64,000 nucleotides of DNA from Billgrantia kenyensis (GCF_013697085.1 NZ_JACEFT010000004.1:124001-188000); one strand, 5' to 3'; shown: positions 1 through 9,704, counted from the stretch's first letter. The notes: generated by a model not told the origin, from the letters alone. Numbers and translations: made by a program.

Positions 1-741
1 CTGATTGCCATGGATCCTCCGGCGAACCTGGATGCCGACGCTATTCGCGACGAGAAAGTCAAGGTGCTCAAGGCATTGCAGCCATTCAGCGAGGCTCGGC
101 TCAACCGCGATGTGGTGCGTGGCCAGTACATCGCCGGGACCATCAATGGCAAGGCTGTGCCCGGCTATCTCGAAGAGGAGGGCGCCAACCGCGATAGTGA
201 GACCGAAACCTTCGTCGCCATGAAGACAGGCGTCTCCAACTGGCGCTGGGCCGGCGTGCCGTTCTACCTGCGCACGGGAAAGCGCATGCCGGAGAAGCTG
301 TCGCAGATCGTGATCCACTTCCGCCAGCAGGCCCACTATATCTTCGACCCCGACCAGCGCAGCCTGGCGGCAAACAAGCTGATCATTCGCCTGCAGCCTG
401 ACGAGGGTATCGCGCTGGAAGTGTTGACCAAGGACAGTGGCCTGGATCGAGGCATGCGCCTGCGCCGCGGCCCGCTGCACCTGGACTTCGGCAGCGCCTT
501 CCCCCAGGCGCGCATTCCCGATGCCTACGAGCGACTGCTGCTGGAAGTCATGAAGGGGCGGCAGTACCTGTTCGTGCGGCGTGACGAGGTGGAGCATGCC
601 TGGCACTGGTGTGACAGCCTGGTGGCGGCCTGGAAGGAGATGGGCGAGCCGCCGCGGCGCTATCCGGCCGGCTCCTGGGGGCCGGTGGCTTCCATCGCCA
701 TGATCACCCAGGATGGCCGCAGCTGGTATGAGGACTACTGA
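1..741 (+). CDS. zwf: Glucose-6-phosphate 1-dehydrogenase, C-terminal part (5' end outside window)
   Basis: This is the last 246 codons of the enzyme that oxidises glucose 6-phosphate to 6-phosphogluconolactone with NAD(P)+, the entry step of the Entner-Doudoroff and pentose phosphate routes in the cytoplasm. The frame is open from base 1 and begins inside the conserved block [11 protein letters not shown], so the start codon and the NADP-binding N-terminal half lie upstream of the window. Visible family blocks include [25 protein letters not shown] and a C-terminal WYEDY end. The stop codon is one base before the pgl start, so the two genes are translationally coupled. In related bacteria hexR lies just upstream of zwf; that is known from relatives and not visible here. 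Confidence 0.97.
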   Translation: MIAMDPPANLDADAIRDEKVKVLKALQPFSEARLNRDVVRGQYIAGTINGKAVPGYLEEEGANRDSETETFVAMKTGVSNWRWAGVPFYLRTGKRMPEKLSQIVIHFRQQAHYIFDPDQRSLAANKLIIRLQPDEGIALEVLTKDSGLDRGMRLRRGPLHLDFGSAFPQARIPDAYERLLLEVMKGRQYLFVRRDEVEHAWHWCDSLVAAWKEMGEPPRRYPAGSWGPVASIAMITQDGRSWYEDY

Positions 742-742
742 G

Positions 743-1420
743 ATGACGAACCTGAACGCCAAGCCGCGTATACAGCTTGCCGAGCAGCTTGCCGAAGCCA
801 CTGGTGAGGCGCTGCGCCAGGACCTGGCGCGGCAGGAGCGAGCCCTGCTGGTACTCTCCGGCGGCTCGACGCCGGTGCCCTTCTTCGAGGCCCTGTCCCG
901 GCAGGCGCTGCCCTGGGAGCGGGTCGACGTGACCCTGGCCGACGAGCGCTGGGTGAGTGAGTCGAGCGAAGCGAGCAACGCCCGGCTGGTGCGGTGCCAC
1001 CTGTTGCAGGGCGAGGCTGAAGTCGCTAACTTCGTCTCCCTCACCACCGATGACGAGACCCCGGAGCAGGGCGTCGAGGCCGTGACACGGCGCATCGAAG
1101 CGCTGCCGTGGCCGGCTTGCATGGTGGTGCTGGGCATGGGAGGCGACGGTCATACCGCATCGCTGTTCCCTGACAACCGTGAACTGGAGCTGGGCCTGAC
1201 CACCGATGCACCGGTGTTGGCTGTCCGTACTCCCAGCCAGCCCCAGGCAAGGATTACCCTGAGCGCCGATCGGTTGCATCAGGCGCGGCGTCATGTGCTG
1301 CATATCACCGGTGACGACAAGCGCAGCGTTCTCGCCCGGGCCATGTCCGGCGACGACTCGCGCGAGCTGCCGATCCGGGCCTTTCTATCCTGCCCTCTGG
1401 CCGTCTACTGGGCCCCCTGA
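743..1420 (+). CDS. pgl: 6-phosphogluconolactonase
   Basis: This 225-residue cytoplasmic enzyme hydrolyses 6-phosphogluconolactone to 6-phosphogluconate, the step after Zwf. It shows the SugarP_isomerase/NagB-type signatures LVLSGGSTPVPFFEAL near the N-terminus, VTLADERWV around residue 70 and a GMGGDGHTASLFP loop in the middle, all typical of DevB/Pgl. The ATG at 743 was chosen because it starts the conserved region one base after the zwf stop; an earlier in-frame ATG at 713 would lie inside zwf. It is the middle gene of a zwf-pgl-eda operon, and together the three convert glucose 6-phosphate to pyruvate and glyceraldehyde 3-phosphate with Edd, which is encoded at 13791-15677. Confidence 0.96.
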   Translation: MTNLNAKPRIQLAEQLAEATGEALRQDLARQERALLVLSGGSTPVPFFEALSRQALPWERVDVTLADERWVSESSEASNARLVRCHLLQGEAEVANFVSLTTDDETPEQGVEAVTRRIEALPWPACMVVLGMGGDGHTASLFPDNRELELGLTTDAPVLAVRTPSQPQARITLSADRLHQARRHVLHITGDDKRSVLARAMSGDDSRELPIRAFLSCPLAVYWAP

Positions 1421-1435
1421 ACAGGAGTCTTGCTC

Positions 1436-2098
1436 ATGACCATCGATAAACAGCTGCCGTCCACGCGCACGACCGAGCTCGACAGCATCTGCCTCAAGGC
1501 AGAAGTCATTCCGGTGCTGGCCATCGAGCGCATCGAGGACGCCGTGCCGCTGGGCCGTGCCCTGGTCGAAGGCGGGCTCACCGTGCTGGAAGTGACCCTG
1601 CGCACCGACTGCGCCCTGGAAGCGGTAAAGCGCCTCAAGCAAGCGCTGCCCCAGGCCAGCATCGGCGTGGGTACCGTGCTCACGCCGGCCCAGTACCGCC
1701 AGAGCGAGCAGGTGGGCGCTGATTTCGTGGTCACTCCTGGCACTACCGAAGCACTCTATCGCTACGGCGTGACCAGCCCGGTGCCGATGCTGCCCGGTGT
1801 GGCCACGGTCTCCGAATTGATGACCGGCTGGCAGTACGGCTACCGCCGCTTCAAGTTCTTCCCCGCCGAGGCCAGCGGTGGCGTCAAGGCATTGAAGGCC
1901 TTTGCCGGGCCGATCCCCGAGGCGCGGTTCTGTCCCACCGGTGGTATCAACCTCGACAACGCCGAGGACTACCTGGCGCTGAAGAACGTAATGTGCGTGG
2001 GCGGCTCGTGGCTGACGCCCAAGTCCCTGGTCGATGCGGAAGACTGGACCGGTATTCGCCAGCTCGCTCGCGAAGCTGCCGAACGCTTTCACCACTGA
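1436..2098 (+). CDS. eda: 2-dehydro-3-deoxy-phosphogluconate (KDPG) aldolase
   Basis: This 220-residue class I aldolase cleaves KDPG to pyruvate and glyceraldehyde 3-phosphate. The Schiff-base lysine is Lys140 in the block RRFKFFPAE, and the conserved general acid/base glutamate is Glu52 in LEVTLRT. The phosphate-binding segment CPTGGIN follows near residue 170. An in-frame TTG at 1430 is possible, but the ATG at 1436 is better placed behind an AGGAG Shine-Dalgarno sequence at 1423-1427. It ends the zwf-pgl-eda operon and is followed by a strong intrinsic terminator. Confidence 0.97.
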   Translation: MTIDKQLPSTRTTELDSICLKAEVIPVLAIERIEDAVPLGRALVEGGLTVLEVTLRTDCALEAVKRLKQALPQASIGVGTVLTPAQYRQSEQVGADFVVTPGTTEALYRYGVTSPVPMLPGVATVSELMTGWQYGYRRFKFFPAEASGGVKALKAFAGPIPEARFCPTGGINLDNAEDYLALKNVMCVGGSWLTPKSLVDAEDWTGIRQLAREAAERFHH

Positions 2099-2151
2099 GC
2101 TCCTATCCCCGGCTCTCGTTGTGCTCTCTCGGCAGCCAGTTGCTGTCATTC

Positions 2152-2177
2152 GCCCGGCCCTCTGGCCGGGCTTTTTT
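2152..2177 (+). terminator. Intrinsic terminator of zwf-pgl-eda
   Basis: A perfect 8-bp stem GCCCGGCC / GGCCGGGC (2152-2159 and 2164-2171) with a CTCT loop is followed by six T residues. It lies 53 bases after the eda stop and is immediately followed by the convergent end of the Aer-like gene. Confidence 0.93.
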
Positions 2178-2186
2178 CATGGTGCC

Positions 2187-3881
2187 CTAGAAGGCTTCCC
2201 ACTCCTGCGTGGCTTGCTTGCCCCGGACCGCTTCACGGATGAGTCTCTCACTCCCATGGGACACGGCGGGTGTCGCCGGTCGTGCGGCGCTGCTGGCGGC
2301 GGGGCGAGTGTCGCTGTCGCTGAATGCCCTCGCGCTGTGGGCCAGGGCCTGCACTTCCTGATCGAGCGAGGTCGTCGCCGCCTGGTAGCGCTGCATGCTG
2401 CCGGCGCTCGACTGGGTTGCCCGATCGATCTCTCCGATGGCCTGGCTGATCTGTTCGATGCCCTGGCTCTGCTCCGCTGCGGCGGCGCTGATCTCCTGCA
2501 TCAGGCCGTTGACCCGATGGCTCGCCAACTTGATGCGGGCCATCGCCGTCTCTGCTTCGCCGGCCCGTGAACGACCGGCTTCGATCTCCTTGCGCGCCGT
2601 ACCGATCAGAGATTGAACCCGGTGGGCGGCGCCAGCCGATTCGCTTGCCAACTTGCGGACTTCCTGGGCAACGACAGCGAAGCCTCGGCCATGCTCACCG
2701 GCGCGTGCCGCTTCTACCGAGGCGTTGAGTGCCAGGATGTTGGTTTGAAAGGCAATGCTGTCGATGGTGTCGACGATGCCGGCCATGTTGTCTGCCTGGC
2801 GCGTGATTTCCTGCATGGATTGCGCCAATGCCTGCATTACCTGGGCGGCGTGATCGACGGCCTCGACGTTGCCCAGTGTGGCCTTGCCGGCCTGGCTGGC
2901 GTTCTCTGCGCTTTGGCCGACAGTAACGGTGATCTGCTCGGCGCTGGCCGCAGTTTGCTGGACCGCGGAGGCCTGTTGCTCGAGGCGGCTGGCCATCGCG
3001 TGGTTGTTATGTACAAGATCTGTGACGGAAGGCTCGACCACGCCGATGCGGCGCTCCAGATCGCCGATCAGTGCAGCCAGTGACTGGCGCATGAAGGCCA
3101 TGGCTCCGAGCATGCGCCCTAGCTCATCCTTGCCGTGGGCGGGCAGGCTGGCCCTGAGATTGCCGGCAGCGAGCTGCAGGGAAAAGTCGTGTGCCTGGTG
3201 CAGCGAGCGGTGCAGCCTGGCATTGGCTCGCCAGTTTATCCACCCCATGAGGAAGCCGCCGCCAACCCCAGCGATTAGCAGCCCTTCATCGAGCAACGAC
3301 GAAGAAGCGTCTAGCGCACTCCATGCGCTGACTCCCAAAGCGGTCGGCAGTGCGGCGATCGCTAGGCTGGCGAAGAAGCTGCGGGTTTTCAGGCTGCGCC
3401 ACTCGAAGCGCTTGAATGAATGCAGGGCACCGCGCCGGTAGGGGCGGCCATGGTTGACGGTATAGCGTCCCCTCTCTTCCCGGATGTCACGGTAGACCGC
3501 CTCGGCGTGGGCGGTTTCCTCGGCACTTGGCTTGACTCTGATGGAGGCGAAGCCCTTCAGCTTGCCGTTTTCCCGGATGGGAACCACATTGGCCCGCACC
3601 CAATAGTGATCGCCGTTCTTGCGCCGATTCTTGACCAGGCCGGACCAGAATTTTCCTGCTTGCAGATCTTGCCACATGTCGGCGAAGACGCTCTCGGGCA
3701 TGTCGGGGTGGCGCACGATATTGTGTGGGGAGCCGTTCAGCTCCTCATAGGCATAGCCGCTCACGTCGATGAAACGTTGGTTCGCGTAGATAATATGGCT
3801 GCGGGTGTCGGTCTTGGAGATGAGTACGTCGTCATCGCGAAGCACGTACTCTTTTTGCGTTACCGGTCCATTGTGGCGCAT
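2187..3881 (-). CDS. Aer-like PAS-domain methyl-accepting chemotaxis protein with C-terminal CheR-tether-like pentapeptide
   Basis: This 564-residue receptor resembles Aer, the FAD-PAS energy/redox taxis sensor. The N-terminal PAS domain (about residues 15-125) has the Aer blocks [23 protein letters not shown] and [19 protein letters not shown] hydrophobic anchor with two membrane-spanning stretches lies near residues 165-215, then a HAMP-like linker and a long coiled-coil signalling domain. The conserved hairpin tip [33 protein letters not shown] binds CheA/CheW in this family (quoted in part: [27 protein letters not shown]). It has no periplasmic ligand domain. The C-terminus ends in EWEAF, matching the xWxxF CheR-binding tether of Tar/Tsr (NWETF), which E. 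coli Aer lacks. Oxygen or redox sensing is inferred from the PAS similarity. Confidence 0.9.
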   Translation of the reverse strand: MRHNGPVTQKEYVLRDDDVLISKTDTRSHIIYANQRFIDVSGYAYEELNGSPHNIVRHPDMPESVFADMWQDLQAGKFWSGLVKNRRKNGDHYWVRANVVPIRENGKLKGFASIRVKPSAEETAHAEAVYRDIREERGRYTVNHGRPYRRGALHSFKRFEWRSLKTRSFFASLAIAALPTALGVSAWSALDASSSLLDEGLLIAGVGGGFLMGWINWRANARLHRSLHQAHDFSLQLAAGNLRASLPAHGKDELGRMLGAMAFMRQSLAALIGDLERRIGVVEPSVTDLVHNNHAMASRLEQQASAVQQTAASAEQITVTVGQSAENASQAGKATLGNVEAVDHAAQVMQALAQSMQEITRQADNMAGIVDTIDSIAFQTNILALNASVEAARAGEHGRGFAVVAQEVRKLASESAGAAHRVQSLIGTARKEIEAGRSRAGEAETAMARIKLASHRVNGLMQEISAAAAEQSQGIEQISQAIGEIDRATQSSAGSMQRYQAATTSLDQEVQALAHSARAFSDSDTRPAASSAARPATPAVSHGSERLIREAVRGKQATQEWEAF

Positions 3882-3937
3882 GCGCTAGCTCACGGCAGAG
3901 AGATTATTCCTTGTCTTGTTCAGCTCCTGAGCGCATT

Positions 3938-3965
3938 TATACAATACATGAATAATATTTGTATA
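3938..3965. promoter_or_regulatory. AT-rich inverted repeat upstream of the Aer-like gene
   Basis: TATACAA (3938-3944) and TTGTATA (3959-3965) form a perfect 7-bp inverted repeat with a 14-nt spacer. It lies in an AT-rich island about 60-85 bases upstream of the Aer-like start, in an otherwise GC-rich region. It may be an operator or overlap the promoter; no regulator is indicated. Confidence 0.35.
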
Positions 3966-4049
3966 GGTTTTGTCTCGGCGAGGTACAGAGGCGTTCCTCT
4001 CAGACTTCGGTGCGAAAGAACGACAGGTGGAGGTGAGGCGGGGGGGAAG

Positions 4050-4075
4050 CGCCTGGCGTGACACACCGCCAGGCG
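4050..4075 (-). terminator. Hairpin after fruA, probable terminator
   Basis: CGCCTGGCG (4050-4058) and CGCCAGGCG (4067-4075) form a perfect 9-bp stem with an 8-nt loop. It starts 27 bases after the fruA stop on the minus strand. The T-tract is very short (TT then C-run), so termination may be weak or factor-assisted. Confidence 0.55.
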
Positions 4076-4102
4076 AGAGCGAAGTGAGCCGAGCGCCCTT
4101 GC

Positions 4103-5845
4103 TCAGGGCGTCGCAGCAACGGCAACCGGCGCTGCTCCACGCTTGATCGCGGCGTAGCCCAGGCCGGTGATCAGTGAGCCGACCACGATGGCGGCCAGGT
4201 AGAGCAGTACCGGGGTGATGGCATGCGGGATCATCAGCACGAAGATGCCGCCGTGGGGCGCCATCAGCTGGGCGCCGACCCACATGGAGAGGGCACCGGT
4301 CACCGCGCCGCCGACGATGCAGGCCGGGATCACCCGCAGCGGATCCTTGGCGGCGAAGGGGATGGCGCCTTCGCTGATGAAACACAGCCCCAGCACGAAC
4401 GACGCCTTGCCCGCCTCCCGCTCCGGCTCGGAGAACTTGTGGCGGGCCACGAAACTACTGATGCCCATGCCGATAGCCGGTACCATCCCGGCGGCCATGA
4501 TCGCCGCCATCGGCGCGTAGGTTTGGGAGGCCAGCAGACCGACGCCGAAGGTGTAGGCGGCCTTGTTCACCGGCCCGCCCAGGTCGAAGCACATCATGGC
4601 GCCGAGCAGGATGCCCAGCAGCACCGCGTTGGTGGCGTCCATGCCGGCCAGGAAACCGGTCAGGCCGGCCATGATGGCTGCCACCGGCTCGCCGATCACA
4701 TAGATCATGGTCAGGCCGGTGACCAGGCTCGAGATCAGCGGGATGATGAGAATCGGCTTGAGCGACTCGACGCTGGCCGGCAGCTTGACGTGGCGTGCCA
4801 CCGCCAGGGCCACGTAGCCGGCCAGAAAGCCAGCAAGGATGCCGCCGAGAAAGCCGGCCTCGATCTCGGCCGCCAACATGCCGCCGATCATGCCTGGGGC
4901 GATGCCCGGGCGGTTGGCGATGGAGTAGGCGATGTAGCCTGCCAGTACCGGGATCATCAGCGCGAAGGCGGTACCGCCGCCGATTTGCATTAGCGCCGCG
5001 GCCAGGGTGCCCTCCTGCTCGAAGGCCTCGATACCGAAGACGAAGGAGAGCGCGATCAGCAGGCCGCCGGCTACCACCATGGGCAGCATGAACGAGACCC
5101 CGGTGAGCAGATGCTTGTAGACCCCCTTCTCCTTGATGCTGCGGTTCGCATCGCTGCGGCTAGCGGTGCCGCTATCTTCCACCTCGGCCTGATCGAGGGC
5201 CGCCTCGATGGTGGGGCGCGGCTTCTTCAGCGCGTTGCCGGTCGAGGTGCGGTAGATGCGCTTGCTGGCAAAGCGGGTCGGGTCGACCTCGATGTCGCAG
5301 GCGAGAATTACTACGTCCGCCGCGGCGATCTCCTCATCGGTGAGCTGGTTTTGCGCGCCGACCGAGCCCTGTGTCTCGACGCGAATCGCATGGCCCAGGC
5401 TCTTGCCCGCCTCGCTCAGCGCCTCGGCGGCCATGAAGGTATGGGCCACGCCGGTGGGGCAGGCGGTCACGGCGACGATTTTGCTGCCGCCGAGTGCTTG
5501 ATGCTGGGTGCCTACCGCGCTCTGGGTGGGCGGAGTGAAGCCTTCGGCCTCGTGCCGGGCACGCTGCAGGAACGCCTCGGGGTCGGGCAGCGCCTCGCTG
5601 ATGGCGGCATGGAACAGTTGCTTACCGGCAAAGCGCTCGGCGGCAGGAATCTGGTCGGCGGCGACCACGACCAGTTCGGCTGCGGCAATGGCATCGGCCG
5701 AGGCGGGCTCGACGGCTTCGAGCTGGCTGTGCATCTCGACGCTGGCTTGCCAACCCAGCCGGCGGGCAGCCTGCTCCAGGCGACGAGCGGCAAGGAAAGT
5801 GGTGGCCATGCCGCTGGGGCAGGCGGTGACGATGATCACGTTCAT
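4103..5845 (-). CDS. fruA: PTS fructose transporter subunit IIB'BC
   Basis: This 580-residue membrane permease imports fructose and phosphorylates it to fructose 1-phosphate. It has two IIB-type domains: IIB' at residues 1-100 with Cys9 in TACPSG, and IIB at about 120-215 with the phosphorylatable Cys129 in TACPTGVAHTF. The IIC domain (about 240-575) has some eight to ten hydrophobic segments and carries the substrate motif GGPVNKAAY. The start overlaps the fruK stop in ATGA, so translation is coupled. It is the last gene of fruB-fruK-fruA and a hairpin follows. Control by Cra is inferred from the operator pair before fruB. Confidence 0.96.
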   Translation of the reverse strand: MNVIIVTACPSGMATTFLAARRLEQAARRLGWQASVEMHSQLEAVEPASADAIAAAELVVVAADQIPAAERFAGKQLFHAAISEALPDPEAFLQRARHEAEGFTPPTQSAVGTQHQALGGSKIVAVTACPTGVAHTFMAAEALSEAGKSLGHAIRVETQGSVGAQNQLTDEEIAAADVVILACDIEVDPTRFASKRIYRTSTGNALKKPRPTIEAALDQAEVEDSGTASRSDANRSIKEKGVYKHLLTGVSFMLPMVVAGGLLIALSFVFGIEAFEQEGTLAAALMQIGGGTAFALMIPVLAGYIAYSIANRPGIAPGMIGGMLAAEIEAGFLGGILAGFLAGYVALAVARHVKLPASVESLKPILIIPLISSLVTGLTMIYVIGEPVAAIMAGLTGFLAGMDATNAVLLGILLGAMMCFDLGGPVNKAAYTFGVGLLASQTYAPMAAIMAAGMVPAIGMGISSFVARHKFSEPEREAGKASFVLGLCFISEGAIPFAAKDPLRVIPACIVGGAVTGALSMWVGAQLMAPHGGIFVLMIPHAITPVLLYLAAIVVGSLITGLGYAAIKRGAAPVAVAATP

Positions 5846-6816
5846 GCGAGGGCTCCCCCTGCGTCTACGTCGTTGAGGCGACGCACGCGGGTCTGTTGTT
5901 GGAGTTGCGGGAAGTCATCGGCGTGGAGGTTGCCCACACCCAGGTGACGAACCGATTCAGCGGAGAGGGCGGTGGCCAGGCGCAGGGCCTGGTCGGGCGG
6001 ATGGCCGCACACCGCCCCGTGCAGCAGAGCGGCAAGCAGGGTATCGCCGGCGCCTACGGTGCTGGCGACGCTGACCCGGGGCGGCATGGCCTGCCAGGCG
6101 CCACGACGGCTGACCCACAGCACCCCGGCAGCCCCGGCGGAGACCACGGCCTCCTCGACGCCGGCGGCGTACAGCCGCAGCGCCGCGGCCAGGCGTGCTT
6201 CTGCCGTGTCGAGGGCATTGCCAGCCCAGGCGGCCAGCTCGTGCTCGTTGGGCTTGACCGCGGTGGGGCGAACCGCGATGGCTTGATCCAGGGCGGCGCC
6301 ACTGGTATCGACCCACACCGGCAGGTCTGCCTCACGCAGCCGGGTGACCAGTTCAGCCAGGCTGGCCGGTGTCACGCCGGGCGGCAGGCTGCCGGCAATG
6401 ACCACGGCGTCGGGGCGTCGCCGCGGGTCGCCGATACGGGTGTCGAGGCCGTCGAGCAAGCGCTGCCAGGCTGGCTCGTCGATGGCCGCGCCGGGGCCGT
6501 TGATGTCGGTGATGCGGCCGTCGGCCTCGGCGAGCTTGGCATTGATGCGGGTCTCGCCGGGCACGCGCAGGAAGGCGTCTTCCACGCCCATGGCTTCGAA
6601 GGCGCGCAGGAAGGGGCCGTCGTTGTCGGCGCCGAGAAAGCCCGACACCGTCACGTCGTGACCCAGCTCGGCCAGCACCCGGGCCACGTTGACGCCCTTG
6701 CCGGCCGCCGTCAGGTGGGTCTCATGGGTGCGGTTGACCGTGCCCGGCTCCAGCCGCTCCAGGCTCACGGAGAGGTCCAGCGCCGGATTCAGGGTGAGGG
6801 TGAGCAGGCGGGCCAT
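5842..6816 (-). CDS. fruK: 1-phosphofructokinase
   Basis: This 324-residue PfkB-family kinase phosphorylates fructose 1-phosphate to fructose 1,6-bisphosphate with ATP in the cytoplasm. It begins with LTLNPALDLS, typical of FruK/LacC, and has the substrate loop AAGKGVNVARVL at about residues 37-48 and the catalytic VGAGD motif with Asp258. The start overlaps the fruB stop by one base (TGATG), and the stop overlaps the fruA start by four, so the three genes form one tightly coupled operon. Confidence 0.97.
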   Translation of the reverse strand: MARLLTLTLNPALDLSVSLERLEPGTVNRTHETHLTAAGKGVNVARVLAELGHDVTVSGFLGADNDGPFLRAFEAMGVEDAFLRVPGETRINAKLAEADGRITDINGPGAAIDEPAWQRLLDGLDTRIGDPRRRPDAVVIAGSLPPGVTPASLAELVTRLREADLPVWVDTSGAALDQAIAVRPTAVKPNEHELAAWAGNALDTAEARLAAALRLYAAGVEEAVVSAGAAGVLWVSRRGAWQAMPPRVSVASTVGAGDTLLAALLHGAVCGHPPDQALRLATALSAESVRHLGVGNLHADDFPQLQQQTRVRRLNDVDAGGALA

Positions 6817-9704
6817 CAGCGCACCTCCAGAGCGTCGCGTACCGCCTCGCTGGTGGCCTGGGCCAAGGCCAGCTGGGCCTGGGTGCGGGCCTCGGCCAGA
6901 TCGAACTCGCGCAGCCTGGCCTTGACCAACGGTACCTGGCGCGCGCTCACCGAGAGCTCATCGACGCCGAGTCCGACCAGGACCGGCACCGCCAGGGTGT
7001 CACTGGCCAGTTCGCCGCATACCCCGACCCACTTGCCGTGGGCATGGGCCGCCGCCACGGTCATCTCGATCAGACGCAGCACCGCCGGGTGCAGGCCGTC
7101 GGCATGGGCCGAGAGCTCGGGGTGGTCGCGGTCGATGGCCAGGGTGTACTGGGTCAGGTCGTTGGTGCCCACCGAGAAGAAGTCGACCTCGGCGGCCAGG
7201 ACGGGAGCCAGCAGGGCCGCCGACGGCACCTCGATCATCACCCCCAGCTGCACGTCGGTGGCGCGCTCGGCGGCGGGAATCTCGTCGAGCAGGCGCGCGA
7301 AGATGGCGCGTGCGGCGCGAAATTCGCCCACGTCCTTGACCATCGGCAGCATGATGCGCAGCGGCCGCGGCTTGTCCGCCGCCTCGCTGGCGGGGGCAGC
7401 TGCCATCAGCAGCGCCCGCAGCTGGGTCTCCAGCACCTCGGGGCGGGTCAGGCTGAGGCGGATGCCGCGCAGCCCGAGGAAGGGGTTGTCCTCCTTGGGC
7501 ACCGGCCAGTAGGGCAGCGGCTTGTCGCCGCCCACGTCGAGGGTGCGGGCCACCAGCGGGCGGCCGTCCAGGGCATCCAGGGCCTCGCGGTACTCCTCGA
7601 TCTGCGTGGCGAGATCCGGCTCCCGGGCGTGGGCCATGAACAGGAACTCGGTGCGCAGCAGGCCGATGCCCTCGGCGCCGCGCTCCACGGCATTGGCGGC
7701 GTGGGTAGTGTTGCCCAGGTTGGCGGCCACCTCCACGCGATGTCCGTCACGGGTTTGGGCCGCCTCGAAGCGCGCCTGCCAAGCCTCGGCCTCGCGCTGC
7801 TCGCGTTCAGCCAGACGCTGCTCGGCGCTGGCGCGGCGCTCGGCGGAGGGTGTCGGGATCACCCGGCCGCGTTCGCCATCGAGAATCAGCTCCTGGCCGC
7901 CTGCCAGCGTCAGTACCCGTTCGCCGGCACCCACCACGGCGGGGATGCCCAGGGCGCGGGCGAGAATCGCGCTGTGTGCGGTGGCGCCGCCGCGGGCGGT
8001 GAGCAGACCGCGCACCCGCTGGGTGTCGAGCCGCGCCACGTCGGAAGGGCCGATGTCGTCGGTCACCAGGATGTAGGGCGTCTCCGGCGGCTTGGGCAGC
8101 GTTACCTCGCACAGCACGCCGAGCACGCGGCGGCCGACGTCGCGCAGATCGGCGGCGCGCTCGGCCAGCAGGCGGTCGGCGAGCATCTCCTGGGCATGGG
8201 CGGCGGTCTCGATGGCTTCCCACCAGGCGGCCTCGGCCGAGCGACCCTCCTGAATGCCTTCGCGGGCGGCCTCGAACAGCTCGGGGTCGGTGAGCATCTC
8301 CTCGTGCATGGAGAGAATCTGCGCCACTTCGCCGCCGCGGGCCTGCTGCACCAGTGCCTCGAGCTGGGCCGCTCCTTCGACGAGGGCCTGACGCAGGCGC
8401 CGCTGCTGCTCGGCGGCATCGGCGGCGCGCTCGGGATAGTCGAAGCGCGGGGTCTGCAGCACGAAGACCGGCGCGATGGCCAGCCCCGGCGAGGCTGCCA
8501 CCCCCGGGTGAGGCTCGTCGTCGGGCAGCGGCTGGATGGGGGCGGCATCCGCCTGCGGCATGCTGCGCTCACGGCTCTCGTCGAAGGGCAGCACGTGCTC
8601 GCCCAGGCCGTCCGCCACGGCTCGGCACACGGCCTCGAGGGCCTGCTGGGCTTCCTCGCCTTCGGCGGAGAAGACCAGTTGCTGGCCGCGGCGGGCACCG
8701 AGGTTGATCACCTTGGTCAAGCTGGAAGCGGATACCGTAGCGCCACCGCCTTCGGCCAGTCGTACCTGAATCGGCAGGCCCTGTTCCCGGGCCACCTGCA
8801 CCAGCTGTTTGGCTGGGCGGGCATGCAGCCCATGGGCGTTCAGCACCCGTGCCAGCCGGGTATGGGCCGCGGCGGATTCGCCGGCCAGGCGTGCCAGCAC
8901 GGTGGCGGCATCGGTGCTGGGTAGCTCGGCGGCAGCACCGCTGTCGAGCAGGGTCAGAACGCGCTCCAGCAGGCCGCGGTGGGCGTCCCCCTGGGCGGCC
9001 AGGCAGAACACCCCCTTTACCGCTTCGCCGCCGCTCTCCAGGCGCTCATCCGGCGTGGCCAGGGCCAATGCCGGCACTGCAACGCTGCGCTCGCCGTGAG
9101 TCAGCCACAGCCCTTGGCCCAGCGATGCCAGGGGTCGCTCGGCCACGTCGGCCATGAAGTCGCCACCCACGCAGCCGAGCTGACGCAGCCGGGCGGCGCC
9201 GGCCAGGGCCAGTTCGCGCGCGTCGCGGGCAGGAAAGCCAAGGCACAGGGTGTCGGCGTCGAGACGCGCTTCCACCTGCGCCTTCGACAGCAGGGCGGCC
9301 ACGGTCGCCGCCGAACCGGCACCGGCCAGCCTCTCGCCGACGCTGTCGTCGTCGAGTACGTGGGTGAGCTGGCGCAGGATGTCCAGGTGTTCGTCGCTCT
9401 GGGCGGCAATGGCGACCAGCACGTGGATGCGCTGGCCGTCGTGCCACTCGACCCCAGCGGGAAACTGCAGCACGCGTACGCCGGTGGCGAGCACGTGCTC
9501 GCGGCTCTCCGGCGTACCGTGGGGGATGGCAATGGCGTTGCCGAGATAGGTGGAGGACTGGGTCTCGCGCTGGAACAGGCCGTCGCGGTAGGCGGGTGCG
9601 GTCAGTCCTGCCCGATGCAGCGATTCGGCGGCCTGCTCCAGCGCATCGCGCCAGTCAGGCGCCCGGCAGTCGAGGAGGATGTCCTCGGGGCGTAGCGTGA
9701 GCAT
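6816..9704 (-). CDS. fruB: Fructose PTS multiphosphoryl transfer protein (IIA-HPr-EI fusion)
   Basis: This 962-residue soluble protein carries phosphate from phosphoenolpyruvate to FruA. Order of domains: EIIA (about 1-145) with His62 in IAIPHGT; a second, divergent EIIA-like segment (about 150-285) with His203 in LTHGE; HPr (about 285-375) with His294 in HGLHARPAK; and Enzyme I (about 400-962) with His577 in GGATAHSA, plus LRTEFLFM and the PEP-binding SVGTNDLTQY block. The ATG at 9704 was chosen because it has AGGAG seven bases upstream and begins at the EIIA fold; the longer frame adds 15 residues without support. It is the first gene of fruBKA. This long form, including Enzyme I, is the arrangement known in Pseudomonas. 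Confidence 0.95.
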   Translation of the reverse strand: MLTLRPEDILLDCRAPDWRDALEQAAESLHRAGLTAPAYRDGLFQRETQSSTYLGNAIAIPHGTPESREHVLATGVRVLQFPAGVEWHDGQRIHVLVAIAAQSDEHLDILRQLTHVLDDDSVGERLAGAGSAATVAALLSKAQVEARLDADTLCLGFPARDARELALAGAARLRQLGCVGGDFMADVAERPLASLGQGLWLTHGERSVAVPALALATPDERLESGGEAVKGVFCLAAQGDAHRGLLERVLTLLDSGAAAELPSTDAATVLARLAGESAAAHTRLARVLNAHGLHARPAKQLVQVAREQGLPIQVRLAEGGGATVSASSLTKVINLGARRGQQLVFSAEGEEAQQALEAVCRAVADGLGEHVLPFDESRERSMPQADAAPIQPLPDDEPHPGVAASPGLAIAPVFVLQTPRFDYPERAADAAEQQRRLRQALVEGAAQLEALVQQARGGEVAQILSMHEEMLTDPELFEAAREGIQEGRSAEAAWWEAIETAAHAQEMLADRLLAERAADLRDVGRRVLGVLCEVTLPKPPETPYILVTDDIGPSDVARLDTQRVRGLLTARGGATAHSAILARALGIPAVVGAGERVLTLAGGQELILDGERGRVIPTPSAERRASAEQRLAEREQREAEAWQARFEAAQTRDGHRVEVAANLGNTTHAANAVERGAEGIGLLRTEFLFMAHAREPDLATQIEEYREALDALDGRPLVARTLDVGGDKPLPYWPVPKEDNPFLGLRGIRLSLTRPEVLETQLRALLMAAAPASEAADKPRPLRIMLPMVKDVGEFRAARAIFARLLDEIPAAERATDVQLGVMIEVPSAALLAPVLAAEVDFFSVGTNDLTQYTLAIDRDHPELSAHADGLHPAVLRLIEMTVAAAHAHGKWVGVCGELASDTLAVPVLVGLGVDELSVSARQVPLVKARLREFDLAEARTQAQLALAQATSEAVRDALEVR

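Noticed and set aside
5896..9695. Long plus-strand open frames opposite fruK and fruB (up to 628 codons)
   Set aside because: They are antisense to clearly recognised genes in GC-rich DNA, have low-complexity translations and no family features.
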